From positions 124,001 through 188,000 of the forward strand of contig NZ_QOAZ01000001.1 in NCBI RefSeq assembly GCF_003574675.1: a stretch of DNA of 64,000 nt, in the 5' to 3' direction. This DNA is from Azohydromonas sediminis (GTDB taxonomy: Bacteria; Pseudomonadota; Gammaproteobacteria; Burkholderiales; Burkholderiaceae_C). The notes below the pieces were generated by a model. That model searched no databases. It saw only the letters and a list, made by a program, of their open reading frames with translations, and was not told the origin of the DNA. The position numbers and the translations under genes were made by a program. Shown here one piece after another: positions 1 through 8,859 of the stretch. Positions within the stretch are counted from its first letter, which is position 1; the number at the start of each line of letters is the position of its first letter.

Positions 1-520
1 GTAGCGGCCGCGGAACAGCGCGAACTTCTCGGGCTCGCCGGCGTTGCGCAGCTCCATGATCTTGTCGGCGATGATGTTCATCGCCTCGTCCCACGAGATC
101 GGCACGAAGCCCGGGTCCTCGTGGCGGCCCTTCTTCGGGTTCGTGCGCTTGAGCGGCTGGCGCACGCGGTCGGGGTCGTAGACCTGCTGCAGCGCGAGAT
201 GCGGGCGCGGGCAGATCTTGCCGTGGTTGCCCTTGGCGTTGGGATTGCCGCGCAGGTGGACGGCGCGCCCGTCGACGACCTTGACCTGCACCGAGCACCA
301 GCTCGTGCAGCCCTGGCACGTCGTCGACACCCAGCGCGCCTTCGGCGCCTCGCCCGCGGCCTTGGCCGGCGCCTGCGCCACGGCCGGCGACGCCGGCGCG
401 AGGAAGCTCAGTGCGGGAGCCCCGCCGGCGGCGGTGAGGGCGCCGGAGATCTGCAGGAAACCACGGCGCGACAGCTGTGTCGTGACGCCCTGCGGTGGTT
501 CGTTGGTGTGGATTTTCATG
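1..520 (-). CDS. Tat-exported molybdopterin oxidoreductase, N-terminal part (cut by window edge)
   Basis: The first 173 residues of a large molybdopterin enzyme are present; the rest lies beyond position 1. The start at 520 follows a good ribosome site (AGGAAG). A twin-arginine signal is visible (SRRGFLQ, residues about 16-22, then an Ala-rich stretch), so the enzyme should act in the periplasm. A CxxCxxxC motif (TTCQGCTSWC, near residue 63) is the usual N-terminal [4Fe-4S] site of the DMSO-reductase superfamily, followed by GKICPRPH. The gene lies 16 bases behind an NrfD-type membrane subunit, as in PsrABC/PhsABC-like complexes. The substrate (polysulfide, thiosulfate, tetrathionate, arsenate or other) cannot be read from this fragment. 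Confidence 0.85.
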
Positions 521-536
521 GCGAGACTTCCTCGTG

Positions 537-1505
537 CTACGACAGATTGCCGAACGTGGCGGCCGGCGGCGGGACCTGCCCACCGAGCACCGCGGCATAA
601 CGGATCGCGTACCCGCCGATCAGGATCAGCAGGCACGCCAGCGCGATCAGGGCAGGCGACGGCGCCGCGGCCGTCCCCGACCTGCCCAGCGTCGCCGAAG
701 CCAACAGCGCGAACGGCACGACCGCACCGAGCCCGATGCCGACGATGCCGACGAGCCAGCCGTAGTGGCTCAGCAGCGACGCCAGTGCCGTGCGACCGGC
801 GGCCGTGCCGAAGCGCAGGTCGGCCCACCACGCGACCATCGTCAGCAACAACAGCAGCGTGCCCCCGATCAATGCCAGGCCCAGCGGCCTGAGCGCACCC
901 CCATAGGCCACGGCGTCGGGCTCGTCGGAGGCCGTCATGCCCATCCCGCGCCGCAATGTGTGCAGCACCACCGCCGCCGACGGGCCGGTGACGCTGAACA
1001 GCACCACCGAGGCCATCACCATCGCGCCCGTGGCCCAGACGGGGTGCGACGTGATGGTCGCCAGCAGGAAACCGTGGTACACGCCGATGACGATCGCGAG
1101 CACCGCGCCAACCGCGCCGACGAGCGGCGTCGACAGGAACGCGAGCGGCGTCGAGCGCGGCGCCAGCAGCCGCCACGCATACAGCGCCGACAGCGCGACG
1201 AACGCACCCTGGATCATCGCGCCCCACCACATCGTCGAGGTCGGCGCGATGTTCAGGCCCATCTGGTACGCGTGCAGCTTGTAGCCCAGTTTCCAGAACA
1301 GCAGCATCAGGCCGACGGAGACCGCGACCGGCGCGATCACCGCCGCCGTCTGCGCGAGGCCGCGATACGCCGGTCCTGCGAAGCGGTTGAGCACGTAGGC
1401 GAGCAGGAACGATCCGACACCGACGCCGCCCAGAAACAGGTCGGTTGCGACGCGCCAGTCCCAAATGACGCCGGGCTGAATGTTGTAGACGACCGAGGGT
1501 TCCAC
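537..1505 (-). CDS. nrfD: NrfD/PsrC-family quinone-interacting membrane subunit
   Basis: A 322-residue polytopic membrane protein of the NrfD/PsrC family, which exchanges electrons between the quinone pool and a periplasmic molybdenum or iron-sulfur partner. The N-terminus (WDWRVATDLFLGGVGVGSFL) is typical of the family and is followed by about eight hydrophobic segments. I chose the GTG at 1505 because a GGAGG sits five bases upstream; an ATG at 1541 in the same frame has no ribosome site. It is transcribed just ahead of the molybdopterin catalytic gene. The Fe-S shuttle subunit that normally completes the trio is not between them and may lie past the window edge. The GTG start is less certain than the family call. 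Confidence 0.85.
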   Translation of the reverse strand: MEPSVVYNIQPGVIWDWRVATDLFLGGVGVGSFLLAYVLNRFAGPAYRGLAQTAAVIAPVAVSVGLMLLFWKLGYKLHAYQMGLNIAPTSTMWWGAMIQGAFVALSALYAWRLLAPRSTPLAFLSTPLVGAVGAVLAIVIGVYHGFLLATITSHPVWATGAMVMASVVLFSVTGPSAAVVLHTLRRGMGMTASDEPDAVAYGGALRPLGLALIGGTLLLLLTMVAWWADLRFGTAAGRTALASLLSHYGWLVGIVGIGLGAVVPFALLASATLGRSGTAAAPSPALIALACLLILIGGYAIRYAAVLGGQVPPPAATFGNLS

Positions 1506-1657
1506 CGTGACCTCCAGAGTTGCCCGCCGGCCATGCGACATACCGCACTGCCGGCGCTGAAAACGCCTCGCATTGCGCCACCCGGTCCGGCCTGACCGCA
1601 ACTCCGGGGTGCGCCGACGCGATGGATCACAGTGTCGATCGCCGCGCCTGTACGAGG

Positions 1658-1671
1658 TTGACGATCGTCAA
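1658..1671 (-). promoter_or_regulatory. FNR/FixK-type box upstream of nrfD
   Basis: TTGACGATCGTCAA fits the FNR/FixK consensus TTGAY-N4-RTCAA exactly and is the core of a 16-base perfect palindrome (1657-1672). It lies in the 346-base gap between the ferredoxin gene (ends 1852) and nrfD (starts 1505), which contains no convincing gene. A weak minus-strand -10 candidate TGTGAT sits at 1626-1631, about 45 bases from the box centre. The inference is oxygen-responsive control of nrfD and the molybdenum enzyme. Confidence 0.6.
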
Positions 1672-1851
1672 CAAATCGTCGAGGGAATCCCCCTATGGCC
1701 GGCCAAGATACCCCGCCTGGCATCACGTCGCGCCATCGAGTCGACGCGACGTTCCATCACCGGTAGATGGCTGCAAATCAGCGAGCCGTCACAGCACCGA
1801 CCCGAAGGCGCAGGCTGCGCGACATGCCGCGACTCGGCCTGTCGGCTGTCG

Positions 1852-3378
1852 TCAGCAGCGCACGTTCGCGCTCGCGTGGCGGCAGCTCGGGCAGCGGCGC
1901 ATCTGCTCGCGCATCGCGTCACTGACGCCGGCAGCAGCGGCCTTGCGCAGCATCGAGTCGAGCAGCGCCTGCGCGATGAAGCGCGCGCCGCAGCCGGGAC
2001 ACGCCGCCAGCGGCGACGCCGAGAGCGTGCGCCACGCCTGGCGTTCGCGTGCACTCGCCAGACGTGGCTGCAGCGTGATTGCATGCTCCGGGCACAGCCG
2101 CGCGCACAGCCCGCACTGCACACAGTGGCCTTCGACGAAGTCGAGCGTGGCCCGCGCGTCCCCCTCGAAGAAGCGGATCGACGCCGTCGGGCAGGCTTGC
2201 GCGCACACGCCGCACATCACGCACGCCGATGCATCGACGACGATCGTGCCGAGCGGCGCGCCCGCGGGCAGCGGCATCGCGCCGATGCCGCCGTCGGGCT
2301 CGAGCCGCGCGAGCGCCTGGTTCAGGAAGTCGCGCTTGCGCTCGTTGGCGGGAAGGGGCACGGCCGCTGCCGGGACGAGGTCGCGTCGTGGTGCCGGCGT
2401 GACGTCCACACCCGCCGCGTCGGCCCAGACGACGGCCTCGGGGCCGAAGCCGAGCGCGAGCGCGACGCCGTTGGCAACCTCCCGCTGCTGCTCGAGCAGC
2501 TCCCGGGTCTCGGGCGCCAGAGGGTCGCGCGCATGCAGCACGACGCGCTGCGCCCCGAGCGCGAGACTGGCCAGCCAGAGCTCCTCACCGAACGTCGCGA
2601 TCGCCGGCGTATGCACGACCGTCGCGTCGGCGGGCGCCGAGGCGCCCGCCTCGACGACGTGCAGCGTCGCCCTCCCGCCCGCCGCGTCGATCGCGGCCTG
2701 CGCGTCGGCCAGCAGCTCGGTGCGCGTGGGCGCCGCGACGCTGAGCGCGCCGGTCGGACACGCGAGCGCGCAAGCCGCACAGCCCTGGCACAGGTGCGGC
2801 TCGACCTCGACCACGGTCCCCTTCGAGCGGATCGCCCGGGCACCGCAGACGTCGAGGCAGCGCGTGCAGCCCGTGAGCCCATGGCTCTCGTGCGCACAGA
2901 TCGACGGCGTGTAGCTGAAGTACTTCGGCTTGTGGAACACCCCGGTCCACTGCAGCGCGACATCGACGGCGGCCTCGAGCGCGATGGCGTGGCCGCGCGT
3001 CGCGACGTAGCCGAACGGCAGCACCGAGCGCTCGAGCAGTGCCCGCCGCCGCAGGTCGAGCACGACGTCGGCTTCGACCGGCGAAGTGCCGCCCTCGAGG
3101 GCGACACGAAACGCGCCGAGCCAGCCGTCGACGCGTTCGGCAGCCGCGTCGACGACCTCGAGCGTGTCAGGCGCGGACCGCGGTCGCGCCAGCCCGGGGG
3201 CGACGGCCACCACGGCGCGTCCGGCTGCCAGTGCCATCGCCACGCCGGCCGCAGCCGCGTCGTCGCCGATCACCGCGACGCGTCCGCGCGAGCGGTACGT
3301 CACGCCGCCCGGCGGCGGCAGCTCGCCTTCGGGCACACGCAGCAGGTCAGCACGGCAGGCAGGAACTTCGGGGCGCAT
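1852..3378 (-). CDS. Multi-cluster 4Fe-4S ferredoxin-like protein
   Basis: A 508-residue cytoplasmic iron-sulfur protein with no membrane segment. Cysteine clusters are C161/C171-C174-C178, C197-C200-C203-C207, C386-C389-C392-C396 and C419-C422-C425-C429, enough for about four [4Fe-4S] centres. CxxC pairs at 460/463 and 496/499 look like a C-terminal zinc site. The stretch from about 215 to 380 has no motif I recognise. ATG 3378 has a GAGG ribosome site. It follows the membrane CCG-domain gene by 85 bases and precedes nrfD, so it probably passes electrons between the membrane protein and a soluble donor or acceptor. The specific partner is unknown. Similar large ferredoxins occur beside formate dehydrogenase or hydrogenase genes in Burkholderiales. 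Confidence 0.75.
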   Translation of the reverse strand: MRPEVPACRADLLRVPEGELPPPGGVTYRSRGRVAVIGDDAAAAGVAMALAAGRAVVAVAPGLARPRSAPDTLEVVDAAAERVDGWLGAFRVALEGGTSPVEADVVLDLRRRALLERSVLPFGYVATRGHAIALEAAVDVALQWTGVFHKPKYFSYTPSICAHESHGLTGCTRCLDVCGARAIRSKGTVVEVEPHLCQGCAACALACPTGALSVAAPTRTELLADAQAAIDAAGGRATLHVVEAGASAPADATVVHTPAIATFGEELWLASLALGAQRVVLHARDPLAPETRELLEQQREVANGVALALGFGPEAVVWADAAGVDVTPAPRRDLVPAAAVPLPANERKRDFLNQALARLEPDGGIGAMPLPAGAPLGTIVVDASACVMCGVCAQACPTASIRFFEGDARATLDFVEGHCVQCGLCARLCPEHAITLQPRLASARERQAWRTLSASPLAACPGCGARFIAQALLDSMLRKAAAAGVSDAMREQMRRCPSCRHASANVRC

Positions 3379-3463
3379 TTGAACCTCGGGCGACGACAGC
3401 GAAGGCGCCGCGCATTGTGGGCCTGCACGCTGCCAAGCCGGGCGCGACGTTGCAAGCCCCCGC

Positions 3464-5481
3464 TCAGTCGCGGGGCGCGTGCGGTGCGGCGAGCGCCTCG
3501 GCCACGAGTTCGGCGATGTCGCGCGACACGACGTCGCCGTCGGGCCGCACGGCGCCGAGGCCATCGGCGATCATGACGGCGCAGTAGGGGCACGCGGTCG
3601 CGATCGTGCGCGGTTGGGCCTCGAGCGCCTGGCGCACGCGCAGCTCATTGATGCGCTCGCCGAGCGTCTCGTCGAGCCACATGCGCCCGCCGCCAGCACC
3701 GCAGCACATCGCCTTGTGGCGCGACAGTGCCAGCTCCAGCGGCGCGTCGGCGCACAGGTGCCCGAGCACCGCGCGCGGGGCGTCGAACTCGCCGTTGTGG
3801 CGACCGAGGTAGCACGGGTCGTGGAACACGACGCGCCGCAGCTTCGCGTCGACGCGCACGCGACCCTGGGCAAGCAGCTCGGCGATCAGCTGCGTGTGGT
3901 GCACGACCTCCCAGTGGCCACCGAAGGCGGGGTACTCGTTGCGCAGCGTGTTGAAGGCGTGCGGGTCGCAGGTGACGATGCGTCGGGGTGCCACACCATT
4001 CAGCGTCTCGACGAGCGTGCCGGCGAGCTGCTGGAACAGCATCTCGTTGCCGAGGCGGCGCACTCCCCGGTCGAGCCTTCAGCGTCGCCGAGGATGCCGA
4101 AGCGCACCCCCGCCGCCTGCAGCACCCTCACGAAGGCGCGCGCGATCTTCTGCCCGCGCGGGTCGTACGACATCGCCGAGCCGACGTAGAACAGGACGTC
4201 GAGTGCGGCGGCATCGTCGGCGCTGCGCACCACCGGCACGTCCAGACCACTCGCCCAGTCGCCGCGCTCGCGGGCCGGCAAGCCCCACGCGTTGCCCTGC
4301 GACTCGTAGGCCTCGAAGACCTTCTTCAGTTCGTGCGGGAACGCGCCTTCGATCATCACGCGCTGCTGGCGCAGGCGGTAGAACTCGTCGAGATGCTCGA
4401 GCTCGATGGGGCACGCGGTCTCGCAGAAACCGCAGGTCGTGCATGCCCACAGCGTGTCCTCGCCGATCACGGGGCCGACCAGTGGCGGCATGTCGCCCAG
4501 CGGGTCACCCGCGACGATGGCCTCGCGCTGCTCGACGAGGTGGTGCTTGAGGCGGTCGTGCACACCCTTGAGCGACAAGGGCTTGCCCGTCAGGTGCGTC
4601 GGGCACGCGGTCTTGCAGCGACCACACTCGGTGCAGGTGAAGGCGTCGAGCGCATCCTTCCACGTCAGGTCACGCGCGGTACGCACGCCGGCCTTCATGT
4701 CGACCTCGTCGCTCGCCTCCATCAGCCGATCGAGGTCGACGCCCGGCACACGGTTTGCAGGCCGGCCGCGGCGGAAATACAGGGTCGGCAGCGCGGTAAC
4801 GATGTGGAAGTGCTCGCCCCACGGCAACAGCACGAGGAAGCCGAAAACGACCGCCATCTGTACCCAGTAGACGCCGTGGTACGCCGCCGAGGCCGCCGGC
4901 GGCGATACGCCCTGCACCGCGGTGGCGAGCGCGCCGCCCACGAACGCGAAGTCGCGCTCGTGCGCCACGCCCGGCACGGCGTCGGCGAGCCGCGCGAAGC
5001 GCAAGGCGTCGAACGCGAAGTCGGTCAGAATGATCGCGAGGATCAGCCCGAGCACGAGCAGCGCTTCGCGGTTCGGTTCCAGGCGCGCGGGCTTGACGAC
5101 GAGGCGCCGCCACAGCGCATAGAGCACGGCGCCGGTCACCGCCAGCTCGACGCCATCCTTGAAGGCGGCGAAGGGCCCGCCGAAGGCGTCGGGGAAGGCG
5201 AACGACTCGTCGTAGCCGATCGCGATCAACTGCAGCTTGCGCAGCAGCAGCGACAGGAAGCCGAGGAAGATCACGGCGTGCATCAGCCCGGCGCGCCACT
5301 CGCCCCGCACCATGCGCCGCTGCAGCAGCCCGTCGACGAGGACGCTGCGCAGGCGCCGCCACGGTTCGTCGCGGCGCGGCTCGGGCTGCAATGCGACGAC
5401 GATGCCCAGCTTGCGCCAGGCCAGCACGCCGAAGCCTGCGAAGGCCAGCGCCATCAGCAGCGAAATTCCGACGGGGCTCAT
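3464..5481 (-). pseudogene. Membrane-bound Fe-S/CCG-domain (HdrD/DsrK-like) oxidoreductase, split by a frameshift
   Basis: The upstream reading frame (5481 down to about 4063) encodes an N-terminal membrane domain like nitrate reductase gamma (about five hydrophobic segments to residue 250), then two [4Fe-4S] motifs (CTECGRCKTAC near 281 and CTTCGFCETAC near 347) and the start of the cysteine-rich region (EGSTGE). The rest of the CCG region continues in another frame (4063 down to 3464) with RRLGNEMLFQ, HDPCYLGRHN and MCCGAGGGRMW. In relatives these parts form one chain of about 650-670 residues that couples the quinone pool to soluble electron carriers. The break is at about 4060-4066 in a GC-rich run, where the family pattern E-x-x-T-G-x-x-A-R-R appears to lack four bases. 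It may be a real mutation or a sequence error. Confidence 0.75.
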
Positions 5482-5507
5482 GGTGCGCAGCAAACGGGGT
5501 CGCGCGC

Positions 5508-5549
5508 ACTCTAGGCGGCCCGTGGCCCGACACGCTTGACGCAGCTCAA
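5508..5549 (-). promoter_or_regulatory. Predicted FNR-dependent promoter of the CCG-domain gene
   Basis: TTGACGCAGCTCAA at 5536-5549 contains the exact FNR/FixK core TTGA-N6-TCAA. A minus-strand -10 candidate TAGAGT occupies 5508-5513, which puts the start of transcription near 5501 and the box centre (5542.5) about 41.5 bases upstream. That is the classical spacing of an FNR-activated class II promoter. The coding sequence starts at 5481. The box and spacing are seen; the regulator is inferred. Confidence 0.6.
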
Positions 5550-5579
5550 GAAACGCCGCCGCACCGGGCGGGCGCCGCC

Positions 5580-6044
5580 TCAGGTCGCGGGCTTCAGGTG
5601 CACGTGCCGCGGCGTCTCGCCGTCGTGGCGATGCGACTCGTGTGCCTCGACGCTGATGAGGTTCAGCTTGGCGTGGTGCACGCCGCGCTGCGCACTCAGC
5701 CCGTCGGCAAAACGGCGCACCGCCTTCGTTGGACCACGCAGGATGATCGTCTCCAGACAATGGTCGTGGTCGAGGTGCGCGTGCATCGTCGCGACGGCCA
5801 GATCGTGGTGCTCGTGCTGCAACGCCGTCAGCCGCTCCATCAGGTCACGCTCGTGGTGATTGAACACGTACGTCAGGCTCGCGACGCATTGCCGCGACGG
5901 GTCGTGCTGCTGACGCGCGCGCTCGAGCTCGTCGCGCAGCAGGTCGCGCACCGCCTCGGAGCGGCTCGCGTACCCGCGCTGCGCGATCCATGCGTCGAAC
6001 TCGGCCGCGAGCCTGTCGTCCAGCGAGATGGTGAAGCGTTCCAT
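5580..6044 (-). CDS. nikR: Nickel-responsive transcriptional regulator NikR
   Basis: A 154-residue ribbon-helix-helix repressor. The N-terminal DNA-binding strand is MERFTISLDD, and the C-terminal ACT-like domain holds the high-affinity nickel ligands H77, H88, H90 and C96, in the pattern of E. coli H76/H87/H89/C95. The CLETIILRG block is diagnostic. Length is normal, with a His-rich extension near the C-terminus (ESHRHDGETPRHVH). It is divergent from the nickel transporter genes starting at 6200, and a matching operator lies between them, so it should shut off nickel uptake when nickel is replete. Confidence 0.95.
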   Translation of the reverse strand: MERFTISLDDRLAAEFDAWIAQRGYASRSEAVRDLLRDELERARQQHDPSRQCVASLTYVFNHHERDLMERLTALQHEHHDLAVATMHAHLDHDHCLETIILRGPTKAVRRFADGLSAQRGVHHAKLNLISVEAHESHRHDGETPRHVHLKPAT

Positions 6045-6103
6045 GCCGATGCTCCGCGCCTGGTCGCCGCGACCTTACAACACCCGCAGCGGCCGCCCAG
6101 CCG

Positions 6104-6131
6104 GTATGAAGAGTGTTGCTCTTTTTCCTAC
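6104..6131. promoter_or_regulatory. Predicted NikR operator
   Basis: Half-sites GTATGA (6104-6109) and TCCTAC (6126-6131) are separated by exactly 16 bases. The E. coli NikR operator is GTATGA-N16-TCATAC, so 11 of 12 half-site bases match. It lies between nikR (start 6044) and the transporter start at 6200, positioned to control either or both. Confidence 0.75.
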
Positions 6132-6199
6132 TTCTGCCGATACTCCGCCGGCTCCCGCAGCCTCGAGCGTGCGGGCCGAGCCGAAAAGAGGAGTCGACG

Positions 6200-7216
6200 A
6201 TGCACATGGCCGATGCCCTGCTCTCGCCCGCCGTCGGCGCTGCGATGTGGCTCGCCTCGGGCACCGCGCTGGCCTTCGCGTCGAGACGCCTGCGCGTGGG
6301 GCGCGACGACGTGCTGGTGCCGCTGATGGGGCTGCTCGGTGCTTTCGTGTTCGCCGCGCAGATGATCAATTTCGTTATCCCGGGCACCGGCTCGAGCGGT
6401 CACCTGGGCGGTGCGCTGCTGCTGGCGATCCTGCTCGGCCCGCACGCGGCCCTCGTCGTCGTTGCATCGGTGCTGACCGTGCAGGCGCTGTTCTTCGCCG
6501 ATGGCGGCCTGCTCGCGCTCGGGGCGAACGTGTTCAATCTCGGCGTGCTGCCCTGCTACGTGGCCTATCCGCTGGTCTATCGTCCCTTGGCCGGCGTGTC
6601 GCCGACACCGCGGCGGCTGACGCTCGCGGCGCTCGCCGCGGGCATCGTCGGCTTTCAGCTCGGCGCGCTCGGCGTGGTGCTGCAGACGACGGCGTCGGGC
6701 ATTTCGAGCCTGCCGCTGCGGCCGTTCCTCGCGCTGATGCTGCCCATCCACCTCGCGATAGGCGTCGCCGAGGGACTCGCGACGGCGGCGCTCGTGCGTT
6801 TCTTGTGGCGCGAGCGTCCCGCGCTGCTCAGCGGCCGCGCGCGGCACAGCGGCACGGCGCCGGCGCTGCCGACGCGCCGCCTCGCGCTGGCTGCAGTCGT
6901 CACGGCCGGCGTGCTGTCGTGGTTCGCATCCACCCAACCCGACGGCCTGGAGTGGTCGATCGCGCACACCGCCGGCGACGCGCTCGCCTCGCCCGGTGAT
7001 GGGGTGCACGGCGCGCTCGCCGCCGTGCAGGAGCGCACCACCGTGCTGCCCGACTACGCGTTGCAGGCGTCGAAGCCGGATGGTGGGGCCGGCGAGGCGC
7101 CGGCGACGTGGCCGGCTGTCGATGCCGGCACGACGCTGGCGGGAATCGTCGGCGGCGTGCTGACGCTGGTGACGGTGACGGCGATCGGCTGGGCGCTGCG
7201 CCGCCGGCGGCGTTGA
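6200..7216 (+). CDS. cbiM: ECF nickel/cobalt transporter, fused CbiM/NikM-NikN component
   Basis: A 338-residue membrane protein. The N-terminus MHMADALLSP is the hallmark of CbiM/NikM substrate-binding proteins, where the amino group and His2 take part in metal binding. About seven hydrophobic segments follow (to residue 210). The C-terminal part (from about 230: a membrane segment, then PDGLEWSIAHTAG and a final hydrophobic helix) corresponds to the small NikN/CbiN component, so M and N are fused. An AGAGGAG ribosome site precedes the ATG. It forms a run with the Q and O genes. The NikR operator upstream and the hydrogenase genes downstream argue for nickel rather than cobalt. Confidence 0.92.
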   Translation: MHMADALLSPAVGAAMWLASGTALAFASRRLRVGRDDVLVPLMGLLGAFVFAAQMINFVIPGTGSSGHLGGALLLAILLGPHAALVVVASVLTVQALFFADGGLLALGANVFNLGVLPCYVAYPLVYRPLAGVSPTPRRLTLAALAAGIVGFQLGALGVVLQTTASGISSLPLRPFLALMLPIHLAIGVAEGLATAALVRFLWRERPALLSGRARHSGTAPALPTRRLALAAVVTAGVLSWFASTQPDGLEWSIAHTAGDALASPGDGVHGALAAVQERTTVLPDYALQASKPDGGAGEAPATWPAVDAGTTLAGIVGGVLTLVTVTAIGWALRRRRR

Positions 7217-7238
7217 CCCACGCCACGCCGCCGCGCCG

Positions 7239-8051
7239 ATGGGCCGCATCGCTGCCGCGCTGGAGGATCTGCGCGCGCTCGACACGCTGGCCGCGCGGTT
7301 GACGTCGTTGGCGCGCCGCGATCCGCGCGCGAAGCTGATCGTCACGTTCGCGTTCGTCACGACCGTCGTGTCGTTCGATCGCTACTGCATTGCCGCGATC
7401 CTGCCGCTCGCGCTCTATCCCGCGGTGCTCGCCGCGCAGGCCGAGCTGCCGACTCGCACGATCACGCGCGCGATCGCACTCGCGGCGCCCTTCGCCACGG
7501 TCATGGCGCTGGCGAACCCGCTGTGGGACCGCGCCCCGATGCTCGTGCTTGGCGGCGCGAACATCAGCGGCGGCTGGGTCTCGTTCACGTCGATCGTGCT
7601 GCGCGTCGCGCTGACAGCGAGCGCCGTCGTCGTGCTCGTCGGCAGCACCGGGATGCACGTGCTGTGCGCCGCCCTCGCGCGCCTGGGCGCACCGCGCGTG
7701 TTCACGGTGCAGCTGCTGCTGCTGCACCGCTACCTGTTCGTGCTGGGCGACGAAGCGGTGCGGCTGCGCACCGCGTACGGATTGCGCGCGCCGTCGAGGC
7801 GTGCCCCGCCGCTGGCGATTTTCGCGTCGCTCGCGGGCAAGTTGCTGCTGCGCGCCTTCGACCGTGCGCACCGCGTGCATCAGGCCATGCTCGCCCGCGG
7901 CTTCGACGGCGAACTGCGGCGGCTGTCGCCATGGCGCTGGCGGCACGCCGACACCGCGTTCGTTGCGTGTTGGGGCGCCTACTTCGCCGCCGTGCGCGCG
8001 GTCGACGTGCCGCTGCTCGTGGGCACCGCGGCGACCGGTCTCGGGCGATGA
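7239..8051 (+). CDS. cbiQ: ECF transporter transmembrane (T) component CbiQ/NikQ
   Basis: A 270-residue integral membrane protein with about five hydrophobic segments and the cytoplasmic coupling region typical of ECF T-components, including the C-terminal AMLARGFDGELR, which matches the conserved Ala-Arg-Gly motif contacting the ATPase. It links the substrate-binding CbiM/N protein to the ATPase encoded next. The stop overlaps the start of the ATPase gene (ATGA), indicating translational coupling. Confidence 0.92.
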   Translation: MGRIAAALEDLRALDTLAARLTSLARRDPRAKLIVTFAFVTTVVSFDRYCIAAILPLALYPAVLAAQAELPTRTITRAIALAAPFATVMALANPLWDRAPMLVLGGANISGGWVSFTSIVLRVALTASAVVVLVGSTGMHVLCAALARLGAPRVFTVQLLLLHRYLFVLGDEAVRLRTAYGLRAPSRRAPPLAIFASLAGKLLLRAFDRAHRVHQAMLARGFDGELRRLSPWRWRHADTAFVACWGAYFAAVRAVDVPLLVGTAATGLGR

Positions 8052-8830
8052 GGGCCGGCGCGCACGACAGCGCCCCGGCGGTCGAGCTGCGCGGCGTCGC
8101 CTTTCGCTATCCCGACGGAACGCCCGCGCTGCGAGGCGTGGACCTGAGCATCGCGCACGGCGAATCGGTGGCCATCGTCGGTGCCAACGGCGCCGGCAAG
8201 TCCACGCTGCTGCAGCACTTCAACGGCCTGCTGCAACCCCACAGCGGGGAAGTGCGCGTCGAGGGGCTGCCCGTCACGGCGGTCACGCTGCCGCAGGTGC
8301 GACGCCGTCTCGGCTTCGTGTTCCAGGACCCGGACGACCAGCTGTTCATGCCCACCGTCGCCGACGACGTCGCATTCGGCCCGCTGAACCTCGGGCTCGA
8401 CGCCGACACCGTGCGCGCACGCGTGCAGGCCGCGCTCGACGCCGTCGACGCCGGCGCGCTCGCCGCGCGTGCCACGCACCGCCTGTCGGGGGGCGAGAAG
8501 CGCGCGGTCGCGCTCGCGGGCGTGCTCGCGATGGAGCCGGCGATCGTCGCGCTCGACGAACCGACGGCTGCGCTCGATCCGGCCGGCCGCCGGCGACTGA
8601 TCGAGCTGCTGCATCGCCTGCCGCTGACGCGCATCGTGGCCACGCACGACCTCGACCTCGTCGTCGAACTTTGTCCCCGCGTCGTCGTCCTGCACGACGG
8701 GTGTGTCGTCGCCGACGGTGCGCCTGCGGCGCTGTTCGGCGACGCGGCGCTGCTTCGCCGCTGCCGGCTCGAGCCGCCACTCGGCTGCCCCGAGCGCCCT
8801 CGCACGGCGGCCGCACTCGAGCAAGCCTGA
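8048..8830 (+). CDS. cbiO: ECF nickel transporter ATPase CbiO/NikO
   Basis: A 260-residue ABC ATPase energising nickel uptake. The Walker A motif GANGAGKST, Q-loop FQDPDDQLF, signature LSGGEKR and Walker B AIVALDEP are all intact, and a switch histidine follows (THDLD). The FQDPDDQLF stretch is typical of CbiO-type rather than general ABC proteins. Only one ATPase gene is present, so the complex should use an O homodimer. It is the last gene of the nickel transporter run; the next gene is on the opposite strand. Confidence 0.93.
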   Translation: MRAGAHDSAPAVELRGVAFRYPDGTPALRGVDLSIAHGESVAIVGANGAGKSTLLQHFNGLLQPHSGEVRVEGLPVTAVTLPQVRRRLGFVFQDPDDQLFMPTVADDVAFGPLNLGLDADTVRARVQAALDAVDAGALAARATHRLSGGEKRAVALAGVLAMEPAIVALDEPTAALDPAGRRRLIELLHRLPLTRIVATHDLDLVVELCPRVVVLHDGCVVADGAPAALFGDAALLRRCRLEPPLGCPERPRTAAALEQA

Positions 8831-8859
8831 CGCGCGTCGACCGTTCGCGAGTCGACCGT

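Noticed and set aside
4055-4075. Programmed ribosomal frameshift in the CCG-domain gene
   Set aside because: No slippery heptamer or downstream pseudoknot is evident, and the alignment suggests missing bases rather than a designed shift.
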